The position numbers were made by a program, and so were the translations under genes. From NCBI RefSeq assembly GCF_026230105.1, contig NC_079478.1, positions 35,231,653-35,295,652 of the forward strand: a stretch of DNA of 64,000 bases, in the 5' to 3' direction. Under the pieces are notes generated by a model. It worked only from the letters and a program-made list of their open reading frames with translations. It did no database searches and was not told where the DNA came from. Source of the stretch: Diorhabda sublineata. Taxonomy: Eukaryota > Arthropoda > Insecta > Coleoptera > Chrysomelidae. How positions within the stretch are numbered: the stretch's first letter is position 1; each line of letters begins with the position of its first letter. Positions 53,291 through 64,000 of this stretch are shown here, piece by piece.

Positions 53291-54430
53291 TCATTTTGAG
53301 TTTGGGAAAAAGTGGAAAGTGAATTTGAGCGATGTACTAGGAAATGGAAACTGGACATCTTATGTCGGATACAATCGAAAGAAACAACCAGGGACAGGAC
53401 ATCAAATTTAGTGTTTAGTATTCTTAATCACTAAATTATTTAAAAATGGTAACTGTCCATTATTTTCCATTTTATAGATAAACTTGATAGATGGATATTT
53501 TGTATTGAAATGAATTCTTTTTCGGATTGACTATATGTACCATACCCTGGGAAAATACTGAAACTCTTGACTGATTTGCATTTCTGATTAAGTTTATTTA
53601 AAGGTCAAGGTTGTTGTGTTTGTCCCTTCGTCCAGCAGCTGCCTGTTGTGTCATACATATCACAATGGAAAATGTATCAATCAGGATGTGGATAGAATCC
53701 AGTTCACGACTAATTTTATTCAACTTGATAATGCTAGTTCTAATACGTGGTCATTCATTTCGAAGATCGCCTGGTATACGTTGATTCTGGGGGGAAATTG
53801 ATGACAATAAAGGTTGGAAATCATCCACCGTCGCTGAAGGGTAGCACACAGAACAGAAATAGCTAATAAGGTGTTAAGTTAATAGATGAAGCTAGGACGA
53901 AACCTGGTCTTTATAAAAAAAAGCTTTAAGGAATATAGTGACGTCAAATAACACAAAGCAAAGTACGTAATGAAACATATTTTATACTTTTATTCATCCA
54001 ATGTATCATTACTACATTTTGCTTTATCGAAATATTCATTTGGAACCGTAGCAAGAACTTTGTTTACTGATTCCTTCGAAGTCCTTCTTCAAAATGATGG
54101 TTTCCCTAAAGCTTCATGTACCTACTGTTTGGAACTAGCCACAATCTTTTACTGAATGAAATTTGTGACGAAAATATTCTTGGAATTCAGATAAAATTCT
54201 ATCCTTTATCATATTGGGACTTATTGAAAAAAATATTGTTTAGACGACGCCATCTGTTCGTTCGAAAGTTACGTTTTGGGTGTTCCATGTAGTGAAAGTG
54301 ACTGTTCCGTACTGCAAAACACTTTCGGGACGCTCTGTTGACAGTTGACAGTTGACAGTTTCACTTCGATGATTTTGCATAACCTTAAATTTTTAATTTT
54401 CCGAAATTATCTGTTTTATGCGAAGTTTTG
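53291..54430. other. No recognisable gene
   Basis: Two 61-codon frames (53616 and 53970) without motif. At 54337-54361 a GTTGACA 8-bp unit is repeated three times (GTTGACAGTTGACAGTTGAC). Confidence 0.4.
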
Positions 54431-54435
54431 TCTAA

Positions 54436-54640
54436 ATGAATGAAAACATCAGCGATGAAAAATTACTCAAATCGACGCCACCTGATCTCACCGAAGAAAA
54501 CAATGCGGCCGTTCTTAATTCGTTGCCAGTACGAGCTGTTTATGAAGTGGTGTCACCAGAAAAAGGCGAAAAACCCAACGGAAAACGTAGAGATCGCTTA
54601 TTTTTCAAAAAAATCTAAAATGGGCTAAATAGACATTATT
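54436..54640 (+). pseudogene. Crypton-like recombinase N-terminal fragment, frameshifted
   Basis: The first frame reads MNENISDEKLLKSTPPDLTE, then ENNAAVLNSLPVRAVYEVV. The second continues FMKWCHQKKAKNPTEN, then IAYFSKKSKMG. In this insect tyrosine-recombinase family the N-terminus runs LLPxxSxxxYExxYxxFxxWxxxxxxxxxTENVLLAYFxEKSKxW, so the two frames together match. A one-base shift and loss of everything downstream make it a fragment. Confidence 0.55.
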
Positions 54641-54644
54641 GTGA

Positions 54645-55090
54645 AGTTGTAATAACATAGAATGGCCTTTATGATTAAATATTTCTCGGAAGATACCAAA
54701 TATACGTAATCTCTAGATAAGTCCGTCCCGTCATCAAGTCTAATAGATCATAATTTTTATCTCTTCATATATGACCCTAAGAATTTAAATTATCGCCCAA
54801 ACCCACCACATGGATTCAGTTCTTCTGAAGTGGCAACTTTTTATCTAAATATGTAAGAAATTTAATATCTCGATGAAAGAGGCCTTTTAATTTTCCGTAA
54901 AAGTATTTGAAATGTGTTAAGTGGTTATAGACCTACTCACCAAAATTTATTTCGTAGTTCCATCAAGACGAGAGTATTATAAATGATATACAATGTGGAT
55001 GTCTAAAAATTGACGAATATTACGACAAAAAACAGAAAAAAAATTTGTAAATGGAAGCGGGAACGTAGTCCTTCTAAAATTAATGTTTTT
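54645..55090. other. No recognisable gene
   Basis: AT-rich spacer up to the transposon at 55103. Confidence 0.4.
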
Positions 55091-55102
55091 ATAAGGGGTT
55101 TT

Positions 55103-56280
55103 CCAATAAGATATTTTGATATTCAAAGAAAAATGCCATTTTTTAAAATAAATGTTCGGATGTTTATTTTATTATAAAGAGGAAGGTTAATAATGGAACA
55201 CTACATCAGCCAAATGGCCGCCACGACTGCGCTTACAGGACCATATCCTTTTCATGAAATTTTCCGTAACCAAATTGCAAAGCGACTGCCCTATGTCCTC
55301 GATAGCCTCACGAATTCCATCTTTGAGGTCTTGAATCGATGCTGGACTGTTGGCGTAGACCTTATCTTTCACGTGGCCCCAAAGGAAAAAGTCGCAAGGT
55401 GTTAAATCGCAAGATCTCGGTGGCCAATTTTGATCACCTCTTCGAGAGAATTTTTTCCCGTAAAAGATCGATGGTTTCGTTGCTTGTGTGGCACGTAGCG
55501 CTGTCTTGTTGAAAGTAAACGTTGTCCAAATCAATACCATCCAATTCCGGCCATAAAAAATCATTAATCATCTCGCGATAGCGCAATCCATTCACCGTAA
55601 CTGTTGCTCCAGCCTCATTTTCGAAAAAGTAAGGTCCAATGACACCGCCAGACCATAAACCGCACCAAACAGTCACTCTTGGGTTTTCCGAGCGCCCCAG
55701 ATTCGACAATTTTGTTTATTGACGTAACCACCAAGGTGGAAATGGGCCTCATCGGTTAAGATGATTTTTCGATGAAATCCGGATCATTTTCATGCATTTT
55801 AAGGACCTAATCAGCAAAGACACGACGTCGTTGATGATCGGCCGGCTTGAGTTCTTGTGTTAACTGAACTTTATAGGCCTTAAGACCCAAGTTTTTATGC
55901 AAAGAACAAAGAACGACGAGGAATGGACAAACCTGGGTTTTCTTCAACACTTTGGGCTACAGCAGCAATATTCTCAGTTGTTCTTGAGCGACGTGCACGG
56001 GTTTTATTCTTCACATCACTAACTTTTCCCAACAGCTCAAATTTTTCCACCAATTTCTGTATTGCGGTCCGAGAAGGTGTTTCACGTCGACCAAAAAATG
56101 TTTTAGTTTTACGAACCGTCTTTGCCAAACTTTCACCATTTTTATACTGAATTTTAAGCGTGTATCGTTCCATTTTCATTAATGGCGTAGTTTCTACTTG
56201 TCAAATGTCAAAAAATGACAGCTTCAAAAGTGACATTTACCGAAATAGCGGGCTGTTCAAAATAACACCTCTTATTGGTG
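55103..56280 (-). mobile_element. Tc1/mariner-superfamily element, near full length, transposase broken
   Basis: The left end CCAATAAGATATTTTGA and the inward-read right end CCAATAAGAGGTGTTATTTT agree for about 15-20 bp with a small gap. Outermost bases and target duplication are not certain. Inside, on the minus strand from 56174: MERYTLKIQYKNGESLAKTV, ETPSRTAIQKLVEKFELLGK (first HTH), RRSRTTENIAAVAQSVEENP (linker to second HTH), RVTVWCGLWSGGVIGPYFFE, VYFQQDSATCHTSNETIDLL (second catalytic Asp) and WPPRSCDLTPCDFFLWGHVK (third Asp). The block between 55720 and 55900 (first catalytic Asp, DEAHFH-type) is readable only with shifts. At least three frame changes. Confidence 0.78.
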
Positions 56281-56506
56281 TTAATTGTGATTAATGTGAT
56301 TTAGAAGGAAAATTTAACAAAACAAATATCAACTTAATAGATATTTCTGGTTTTTTGGGAAAAAAATATCACAATTTCTTATAAATTTTTTTGAAAACAA
56401 AAATTCTCGAGTACATCGTTTCTGTATTGGAGAATTCATTGAGATCGAGAACTTTCCAAGCAAATTGTGTTATTGTATAGTGAAAATTTGAATTTATTTT
56501 GTTATA

Positions 56507-57306
56507 ATGGATGTGCCCCAACGTTTAACAAGACATGTGACGAATGTAGAAGCCGCTAGAATCATCGCGCTCATACGAGATGGCCGCAGTCAAAGGTACG
56601 TCGCCGAGGTAATTGGAGTTCAACAAAGCACCATATCCAGAGTTGTTATTCGCTACCAAGAAACAGGGCGGCTAACCAGAAGACCCGGACAAGGCCGCGG
56701 AAGGGTAACTTCGGTAGTAGATGATCGTTATTTGAGGTTAACGGCGTTAAGAATTAGGCATACCACAGCTCGAAGGCTGCAAACAGATCTGTTGGCTGCT
56801 CGTCCGAATAAGTCTACAATCAGTTCGAACTAGGTTGAGAGAAGCAGGTATATGAGCCAGAGTGCCAGCTAGAGGTCCACGTCTTACTAGATTGAAATAT
56901 TCAAGATTGGTCCCATATTTTCTTCACGGTTGAATCAAGATTTTGTCTTTATTCCTAGATAGGCGTGTACCAGTATATAGGCGACTTAGTAAACGGCACG
57001 ATCAGGTTAATTTTTGTCAAACTGAAAGCTTTGGTGGTTTTGACAGTACTCAGAAGAGGACGAGATATCCACCCTGACTTGACCTGATCGTAGCCCGGAC
57101 CTTAACCCAATAGAGCACATCTGGGACCATCTAGGAAAGCAAATTCAGCAACATCCGGCACCAATAAAAACACTAGATGATCTTCAAAATGTTCTTTTCA
57201 ACTTCTGGAAAAACATGCCGCAAGGATACGTCCAGAACCTGTTTAGAAGCCTTCCAAGACGAATGGAAGCTGTAATTAGAGCGAGGGGCGGCAACACACG
57301 CTATTA
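56507..57306 (+). pseudogene. Tc1-like transposase with two internal deletions
   Basis: An open frame from ATG 56507 gives the paired-like DNA-binding region: AARIIALIRDGRSQRYVAEV, IGVQQSTISRVVIRYQETGR, LTRRPGQGRGRVTSVVDDRY, LRLTALRIRHTTARRLQTDL. A shift follows at about 56825, then LREAG and RARVPARGPRLTRLKYS. The first catalytic DES box is deleted. A short piece, RRVPVYRRLSKRHDQVNFCQ, remains, then the HDNARPH box is deleted. The end is intact: RSPDLNPIEHIWDHLGKQIQ, NMPQGYVQNLFRSLPRRMEA, VIRARGGNTRY and stop at 57306. The third catalytic Glu is kept, but two of three acidic residues are gone. Confidence 0.85.
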
Positions 57307-57686
57307 GAAATAGCGTTAATTTTTTTGTATAGATGTTCTCTACAATTTTTTTGATATTTTCTATATTTTTTGCCCTCTGTAGATTAAACTGATATAAAAT
57401 AAATGTTGCAAAAGGCGTATCAATTGGTGTTTTAATTCGTAGTAATAATAAAATTCGAAAAACAGGCAACACATCAAAAGTATTTAAAAAATTATGAGTT
57501 TAATGAGTTTTTGAATTTATAACAAATCAAATTAATTTAATTGTACCGTTCAAATTCACTTAAACGATGCTTTCCAATAGATAATTCTATTGAATCTATG
57601 CGAGTAATTCAATGAAGCTGCTTCATACTTCCAAATTTTCTAAACTCCACAATCCACTACCAACAACCCATATAATTTTTTAGTGT

Positions 57687-57862
57687 AGGCCCAGACTTGG
57701 GCCAAGTATGTATAACTCTGGACCTAGCTTGGAAGCCATTATTGGCCCAAACTTGGTGGGACTCTGGGATCATAACAATGTCTCTCGCAAGTCTCTACCT
57801 GGCTTGGTTGTCTAGGTAAACCCAAGACTGATCTGCATCCCTGGGCCAGGCTGGTTGCTTGT
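57687..57862 (+). repeat. Third copy of the GC-richer TTGGGCCAAG repeat
   Basis: Begins GGCCCAGACTTGGGCCAAGT and shares CTAGCTTGGAAGCCATTATT, CCAAACTTGGTGGGACTC and ATAACAATGTC with 34894-35195 in the same orientation. Only the first half of the arm is present. Confidence 0.72.
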
Positions 57863-57959
57863 TATTTCTATTTCTTTCTTTCTATTAATGCACTCTACTA
57901 AGATATTAGAACTGTTTTTGTTTCATTTAGAGCAAACGCAACACCCATATTGTCCAAAT

Positions 57960-58185
57960 TTTCAGTTAATATGCACTTTTGGAAATGCCTACTATGTCTG
58001 CTAGCTCCCGCACTTCCAGTCGACGATTTCCTTCGACATTTCTGGAGTTACCACCTCAATTGGCCGACCACTGCAATGCTGGTCTTAGTAAGTCGTACCT
58101 CATCGTTTAAACGCTGCTACCCAATTAATAACGAAGGATCAGTCTCACCCAGAACAGATTCTAGTTCAACTTTTATATTGGTTGG
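57960..58185 (-). pseudogene. Mariner transposase N-terminal fragment
   Basis: The minus strand reads SFVINWVAAFKRxGTTYxDQ and then HCSGRPIEVVTPEMSKEIVD. It matches the xSxATIxxWVAxFKRGRTSxEDxxRSGRPxEVTTPEMxxKIHD helix-turn-helix region. Two stops fall inside. No catalytic part follows. Confidence 0.6.
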
Positions 58186-58189
58186 TCTA

Positions 58190-60195
58190 AGGCGATTTTT
58201 TTAATGTTTACAAACTCACTGAAAACGTCCATAACGGGGCGTTTTTAAACTTTGTTATCCAGTGGTATTTTTCAAGCAACTACCGCCAACTTTACGTCAG
58301 GTCAAGTATTTTTAGAACCATCTTCGTACAAGAAGCAGAATAGGAGTTTTTTACGCTGGTATTCCATTCAATGGTATTTGATTAGAAAAAAATTGGAAAT
58401 TATTGTCAAGAAATCAATTTACAAGTTTTGAAGAAACGTTTTTTATAAACTCAATTTTTTATCGATTGTAGTTATGTACCACAATCGCTTGTTTGTAAGA
58501 TTGTTGTTAATATTTCTTGAGAGCGCGACGACTTTTTTACTTGTTTACAATATTCCGCGATGCTCTACAGAATCAAATGCTTTTTAAATATCAAATGTTC
58601 AACAATCTACTATGTAGTGCTGTCCACGAGCTCATGGCCTCTTTAGTAAATGAGTGCGTTCGCAGAAATCTTCATACACGCGTCGATGACAAACTTCTAC
58701 TAGTTGCAACTTGCTGCTTCGCTGGAGACGAGGATCATTAGGAAAAGTCCCACGTGAGGAAGGTCTTGTGAATCATTTTATCAAAAAAATGTTTAAAAAT
58801 CGTTCTGAATCTATTAACGAGCGACTTGTACTCGCTCAAGGATCCACTTTATACGTGCATCTGAAGATTTATTTCGTATAAACCAGAAAGAAAATGTTCA
58901 AAAATTCACCATTATCATCTGTGGTGCCTTCTACGCAACATAAAAGACAAACCACAAGTTGCTCCTGGTGTCAATGTGCTAAAAAAGAACTTGTTGCATT
59001 CCCATCGTTCTCGGGACGAACTAGATATAGCGAAAGAATGCCTTGAACACAATGGAACCAATTCAAATTAAATCGTTTCAATAGCAACTGATGAAGACAA
59101 TAATATGACAGGAAAAAATGAAAGGAAACACAAATTTCACACTGTACACGAATGTGGCTTTACAAAGATTAATAAACACCCACCATATAGCCCTGATTTG
59201 GCACCGTTTAACTGTCGAGGTACGAATATTTTGACTGTAAAGATTATCATAGTTTTTTAGTAGCATGGAAGCTTTATTCAGACGTTCTGAAAAGTGTTTG
59301 GAAAAAAAGGGAGAATAAAATGATAGTTTTAAATTGAGAAAAGTACAAAATATCGTCCCTGTAGTTTAATTATTCGAAACTACCCTATATTTTAAATGAA
59401 ATATGTACTTGGAGTGCATTCCGGCTATACACGGCCTTGTCCCGAATAAGATATTTCCGAAATTTATTATTTTATTACTTTTACTTTTCTACTTTCTTAA
59501 AATTTTATGGTAAAGGTCACCACGCGCCATTTTACAATCCGTGAAATTTACAATTTGAAAACTCATAAACAGACTCAGTTGCTTCTTATTCAGTAGACAT
59601 AAACAAAATTATAAAACGCCGATACACAAAGATAAATTGGCGTCCTTACTTCCCAGAAGTTTTTCTACAGAAACTGTTTGGCATTGATCCAAAGTAGGTA
59701 CCCACCGGACCGGGGTTGTAAAACGTTATTTATTTATTTATATCGTTTTAACCTACCGTAACAATCTTATTTGCTCATTGTAACGTTCGAAACTGTTACA
59801 GTTTTGTCCCAGATAAAATAGGACCCTTCCAAAATCAGTTATCCGTATTTCAAAGACTGTTACGCGTTTTTATAAAGAAACCAGTTAAATGGAAGACGAT
59901 TCCGAAGCAAAAATTCATTAATCTGATATCAATACGAATAAACAAAATTAAAAAATCTTCATAATACATAATACTGGGAGAAATCCCTATCCCTATCATT
60001 GTGATCTGATCATTATCGCGATCAATGTACAATTTAGTTCTATACAAAATTTCTGTAAACTGAGGGTCTTATTCAGAAGAAACTCCTTCAATTATTATAA
60101 CTACAATTATTATTGTTTACACTAGTAGTAATATGTAAAAAAAACTGCTTTTAGACTAAGCACTTAGATAACTAACTCGAAAGGTTTCGTCTTCT
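58190..60195. other. Mostly unrecognised; mariner C-terminal scrap at about 59170
   Basis: At 59166-59215 the plus strand reads KINKHPPYSPDLAPFNC, the segment just before the third catalytic Asp of a mariner transposase, then diverges. A plus-strand 74-codon frame at 58517-58741 has no known domain. The rest is AT-rich. Confidence 0.4.
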
Positions 60196-60207
60196 TCAGT
60201 CTTCTAT

Positions 60208-60742
60208 CTAAGTTTGTGTTTGTCGAGGAGTTGGATTGTATCGATCTTCACATGTTTCGAGATTGTTCATTCTTTTTCTTCTTTTCATTGAAAGTTGGCG
60301 ACCACGTGTTGTCCATTCTCTTATCTTACGGAGCCCGGATTTTTCTACTTTGACCTGCATTATGTTCTGTAGCAGTAGGTATTTGTCGTTGCGCAAGATG
60401 TATCCTATGTAAGATGTTTTTCCCATCTTAATAATTGTCAACAGCTTCTTTTGCGACCAATGCGTCTTAATACTTCGTCGTTGGTGATTCTATCAGTCCA
60501 TGGTACCTTCAGGATGCGTCTATAGATTCGCATCTCTAGTTTTTTGATCATTTGAGCTTTCAAGATCCAAGTTTTCACTCCGTGCAGTAGTAATACCTTC
60601 ATGATGCGTCTATAGAGCTGCATCTCAAGCTTTTTGATCATTTGAGCTTCCACGATCCAAGTTTTCACTCCGTACTGACAGTACTGACAACATATAACAT
60701 TCAACGAATCCTATTCTGACGTGGAAGCTTAAATTTCTATTT
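60208..60742 (-). pseudogene. LINE ORF2 C-terminal fragment, source of the adjacent satellite
   Basis: The minus strand reads YGVKTWILKAQMIKKLEMRI, YRRILKVPWTDRITNDEVLR and RIGRK. After a one-base shift comes KKLLTIIKMGKTSYIGYILR, NDKYLLLQNIMQVKVEKSG. This is the post-RT tail of a LINE group (pattern YGxExWxLxxxxxxxLExxExxxYRRxLxIxWTDRxxNxEVLxRIG ... KxxYLGHxxRxxKYxLLQ). One internal stretch of about 90 bp (60571-60660) is duplicated. The YGVKTW to RIGRK part is what is amplified to the right. Confidence 0.75.
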
Positions 60743-62972
60743 AATAATTGTCAACAGCTTCTTTTACGACCAATGCGTCTTAGTACTTCGTCGTTGGTGA
60801 TTCTGTCAGTCCATGGTACCTTCAGGATGCGTCTATAGTTCCCCATCTCAAGTTTTTTGATCATTTGAGCTTTCAAAATCCAAGTTTCCACTCCATACTG
60901 ACAGTACTGACCACACATAACATTCCACGAATCCTATTCTGACGTGGAAGCTTAAATTTCTGTTTAATAATTGTCAACTGCTTCTTTCGCGACCAATGCG
61001 TCTTAGTACTTCGTCGTTGGTGATTCTGTCAGTCCATGGTACCTTCAGGATGCGTCTATAGTTCCCCATCTCAAGTTTTTTGATCATTTGAGCTTTCAAG
61101 ATCCAAGTTTTCACTCTGTACTGATAGTACTGACCACACATAACATTCCACGAATCCTATTCTGACGTGGAAGCTTAAATTTCTGTTTAATAATTGTCAA
61201 CTGCTTCTTTCGCGACCAATGCGTCTTAGTACTTCGTCGTTGGTGATTCTGTCAGTCCATGGTACCTTCAGGATGCGTCTATAGATTCGCATCTCTAGTT
61301 TTTTGATCATTTGAGCTTTCAAAATCCAAGTTTCCACTCCATACTGACAGTACTGACCACACATAACATTCCACGAATCCTATTCTGACGTGGAAGCTTA
61401 AATTTCTGTTTAATAATTGTCAACTGCTTCTTTTGCGACCAATGCGTCTTAGTACTTCGTCGTTGGTGATTCTGTCAGTCCATGGTACCTTCAGGATGCG
61501 TCTATAGTTCCCCATCTCAAGTTTTTTGATCATTTGAGCTTTCAAGATCCAAGTTTTCACTCCGTACTGATAGTACTGACCACACATAACATTCCACGAA
61601 TCCTATTCTGACGTGGAAGCTTAAATTTCTGTTTAATAATTGTCAACAGCTTCTTTTGCGACCAATGCGTCTTAGTACTTCGTCGTTGGTGATTCTATCA
61701 GTCCATGGTACCTTCAGGATGCGTCTATAGAGCCGCATCTCTAGTTTTTTGATCATTTGAGCTTCCAAGATCCAAGTTTCCACTCCGTACTGACAGTACT
61801 GACCACACATAACATTCCACGATTCCTATTCTGACGAGGAAGCTTAAATTTCTGTTTAATAATTGTCAACTGCTTCTTTCGCGACCAATGCGTCTTAGTA
61901 CTTCGTCGTTGGTGATTCTGTCAGTCCATGGTACCTTCAGGATGCGTCTATAGTTCCCCATCTCAAGTTTTTTGATCATTTGAGCTTTCAAAATCCAAGT
62001 TTCCACTCCATACTGACAGTACTGACCACACATAACATTCCACGAATCCTATTCTGACGTGGAAGCTTAAATTTCTGTTTAATAATTGTCAACTGCTTCT
62101 TTCGCGACCAATGCGTCTTAGTACTTCGTCGTTGGTGATTCTGTCAGTCCATGGTACCTTCAGGATGCGTCTATAGTTCCCCATCTCAAGTTTTTTGATC
62201 ATTTGAGCTTTCAAGATCCAAGTTTTCACTCTGTACTGATAGTACTGACCACACATAACATTCCACGAATCCTATTCTGACGTGGAAGCTTAAATTTCTG
62301 TTTAATAATTGTCAACTGCTTCTTTCGCGACCAATGCGTCTTAGTACTTCGTCGTTGGTGATTCTGTCAGTCCATGGTACCTTCAGGATGCGTCTATAGA
62401 TTCGCATCTCTAGTTTTTTGATCATTTGAGCTTTCAAAATCCAAGTTTCCACTCCATACTGACAGTACTGACCACACATAACATTCCACGAATCCTATTC
62501 TGACGTGGAAGCTTAAATTTCTGTTTAATAATTGTCAACTGCTTCTTTTGCGACCAATGCGTCTTAGTACTTCGTCGTTGGTGATTCTGTCAGTCCATGG
62601 TACCTTCAGGATGCGTCTATAGTTCCCCATCTCAAGTTTTTTGATCATTTGAGCTTTCAAGATCCAAGTTTTCACTCCGTACTGATAGTACTGACCACAC
62701 ATAACATTCCACGAATCCTATTCTGACGTGGAAGCTTAAATTTCTGTTTAATAATTGTCAACAGCTTCTTTTGCGACCAATGCGTCTTAGTACTTCGTCG
62801 TTGGTGATTCTATCAGTCCATGGTACCTTCAGGATGCGTCTATAGAGCCGCATCTCTAGTTTTTTGATCATTTGAGCTTCCAAGATCCAAGTTTCCACTC
62901 CGTACTGACAGTACTGACCACACATAACATTCCACGATTCCTATTCTGACGAGGAGGTTTAGATTTATGTTT
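60430..62972. repeat. LINE-derived satellite, 223-bp unit, 11 copies in two 5-unit blocks
   Basis: The landmark AATAATTGTCAAC lies at 60430, 60743, 60966, 61189, 61412, 61635, 61858, 62081, 62304, 62527 and 62750. All spacings after the first are 223 bp; the first is 313 bp because of a 90-bp internal duplication. The unit encodes (minus strand) a LINE C-terminal segment joined to about 60 bp of other sequence (TGGAAGCTTAAATTTCTGTT). As 223 is not a multiple of three, the frame changes each unit. Diagnostic variants (GTTCCCCATC, GATTCGCATC, GAGCCGCATC; CTCTGTACTGATAG; GACGAGG) follow the same order in copies 2-6 and 7-11, so the higher-order unit is 1115 bp and occurs twice. Confidence 0.93.
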
Positions 62973-63560
62973 TCAAACATTGAGGAGTACTTGACAAATG
63001 TCTTTCGACCCATTTCAATTCTGATATTGATTTATTCTTCGTTCGTTAGTCTTTGAGAATTTAGTGAATACCTGCATAACTGTATCTACCTCCAGGTCCC
63101 GACGAAGATCGCGAATTCGAAACTACCAGGGTGCATCAACGATGCTTCTTAGCACTTTATTTTGAAATATTTGTATTATTCGGGTGCTGCTTTCGCTGGT
63201 ACGTCCCCATAGTTGAATCCCGTAGGTTCATACCGGTTTCAGGATTTGTTCTTATACAAGTAGATCATTCTAAATTGACGGGATGGATTGTCTTCACAGC
63301 AACCAATACATTCTCTTGTATATAATAACTAATTTTACCCGTTTAAACTTTAGTTCCGTTTTTTGTTCCAATAATTAATTTTATTAATTGATGTCTGTAA
63401 GTTGCTGCCTCTTCGTGGGAGCCGTTTACAGTCAAAATAGCTGTGTCGTCCGCAAACCTAAGTGGAAAGAGTGGTTTTATGATTAAGGGATGTCACTAGT
63501 GTTCAGTACAGGCCCAAGAACACTACCTTGTGGTACACCCGCGATGATTTCCTTTAAATC
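62973..63560 (-). pseudogene. Jockey-type LINE reverse transcriptase pseudogene
   Basis: The minus strand reads GVPQGSVLGPVLNTSDIP, the QGSVLGP block. Then LRFADDTAILTVNGSHEEAA, the FADD catalytic box. After a gap and shifts come TYGIQLWGRTSESSTRIIQI and FQNKVLRSIVDAPW, the tail block typical of Jockey elements (WGxAxxSNxxxIQxFQNKxLRxIVxAPWYV). RDLRRDLEVDTVMQVFTKFS follows. Several stops. It abuts the satellite directly at 62972/62973. Confidence 0.75.
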
Positions 63561-64000
63561 TTGCTTCAATCTGAAGAGTCGTTCTTTTATATAGGTCTGA
63601 ACTCAAAGTATACATGAATTTTCCTTATTTTCTACCCCTGAATGCATTAAAGTAGAAAAAACCGAGTGGTTCTATTAAAAAAAACAAAGAAATTTGATAT
63701 TTATGAAGTTAAACTTTGATCACTTTTTATACACACCCTGTATAAAATTAAGAATTTTTCAACATAGATTCAGATACGTCCAACTTTGATAAAAGCAACC
63801 GAATAGGAACCATTTTGATATATTTAAGGGTATTCTCGTAAAAAACTAATTTATAAGGGTCAAATTTTTTCCAAAAATAATTCCAAAACTCAAAAAGTAT
63901 GCATTTTTCGAAACAAGTGTTTAGACAAAAGTATACTAAAATTTTACGTAGATTTAAAAAATGTATTAATATATAGAGTGTTCTATTTAAAATAACAAAG
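63561..64000. other. No recognisable gene
   Basis: AT-rich to the window edge. CACACCCTGTATAAAATT at about 63733 and ATAGAGTGTTCTATTTAAAA at about 63974 look like DNA-transposon-type ends, without partners in view. Confidence 0.4.

Noticed and set aside
55193..56150. Plus-strand frames of 70-75 codons
   Set aside because: Antisense to the transposase relic at 55103-56280.

Overview
This looks like an AT-rich insect nuclear segment, possibly beetle. The basis is a canonical odd-skipped family zinc-finger gene, interstitial runs of the insect telomere motif TTAGG, abundant Tc1/mariner relics, Penelope-like GIY-YIG debris and several non-LTR retrotransposon tails. I see no bacterial or organellar signal. 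Only one intact host gene could be supported. Nearly everything else recognisable is decayed mobile DNA or tandem repeat.

Layout. 1-15 kb: a broken copy of a multicopy arthropod protein family, several mariner relics, a Tc1/mariner-superfamily element with both ends (6439-7545), a Penelope-like GIY-YIG fragment between inverted repeats, a small Harbinger-type element (9101-9566), a Tigger-like MITE (10014-10844) and a 1.6 kb tandem block. 16-18.6 kb: a fold-back element whose left arm is an array of about 240-250 bp units, most of them carrying (TTAGG)n. A shorter relative lies at 37.0-38.1 kb. 20-25 kb: a Ty3/gypsy scrap, a Crypton-like tyrosine recombinase pseudogene with a 516 bp tandem duplication, and transposase and RT scraps. 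25-36 kb: mostly unrecognised DNA, a 40-bp satellite, a Penelope-end palindrome, and a large inverted repeat (33.25-35.2 kb).

42.1-44.8 kb: the odd-skipped family gene on the + strand. I propose three coding exons (42210-42246, 43760-44225, 44289-44700) encoding 304 residues with five C2H2 fingers and a C-terminal eh1-like Groucho-recruitment motif. A near-consensus Inr and a consensus DPE lie at the expected spacing upstream. The second intron is 63 bp, in frame and stop-free, so naive ORF calling reads straight through it.

45-64 kb: another short Tc1/mariner-superfamily element with both ends, LINE tails, recombinase N-terminal fragments, two more Tc1/mariner relics, and a 2.5 kb satellite (223-bp unit). 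That satellite is derived from the C-terminal coding region of a LINE reverse transcriptase and shows a duplicated five-unit higher-order repeat. All family assignments come from motif recognition by eye; no database search was possible.
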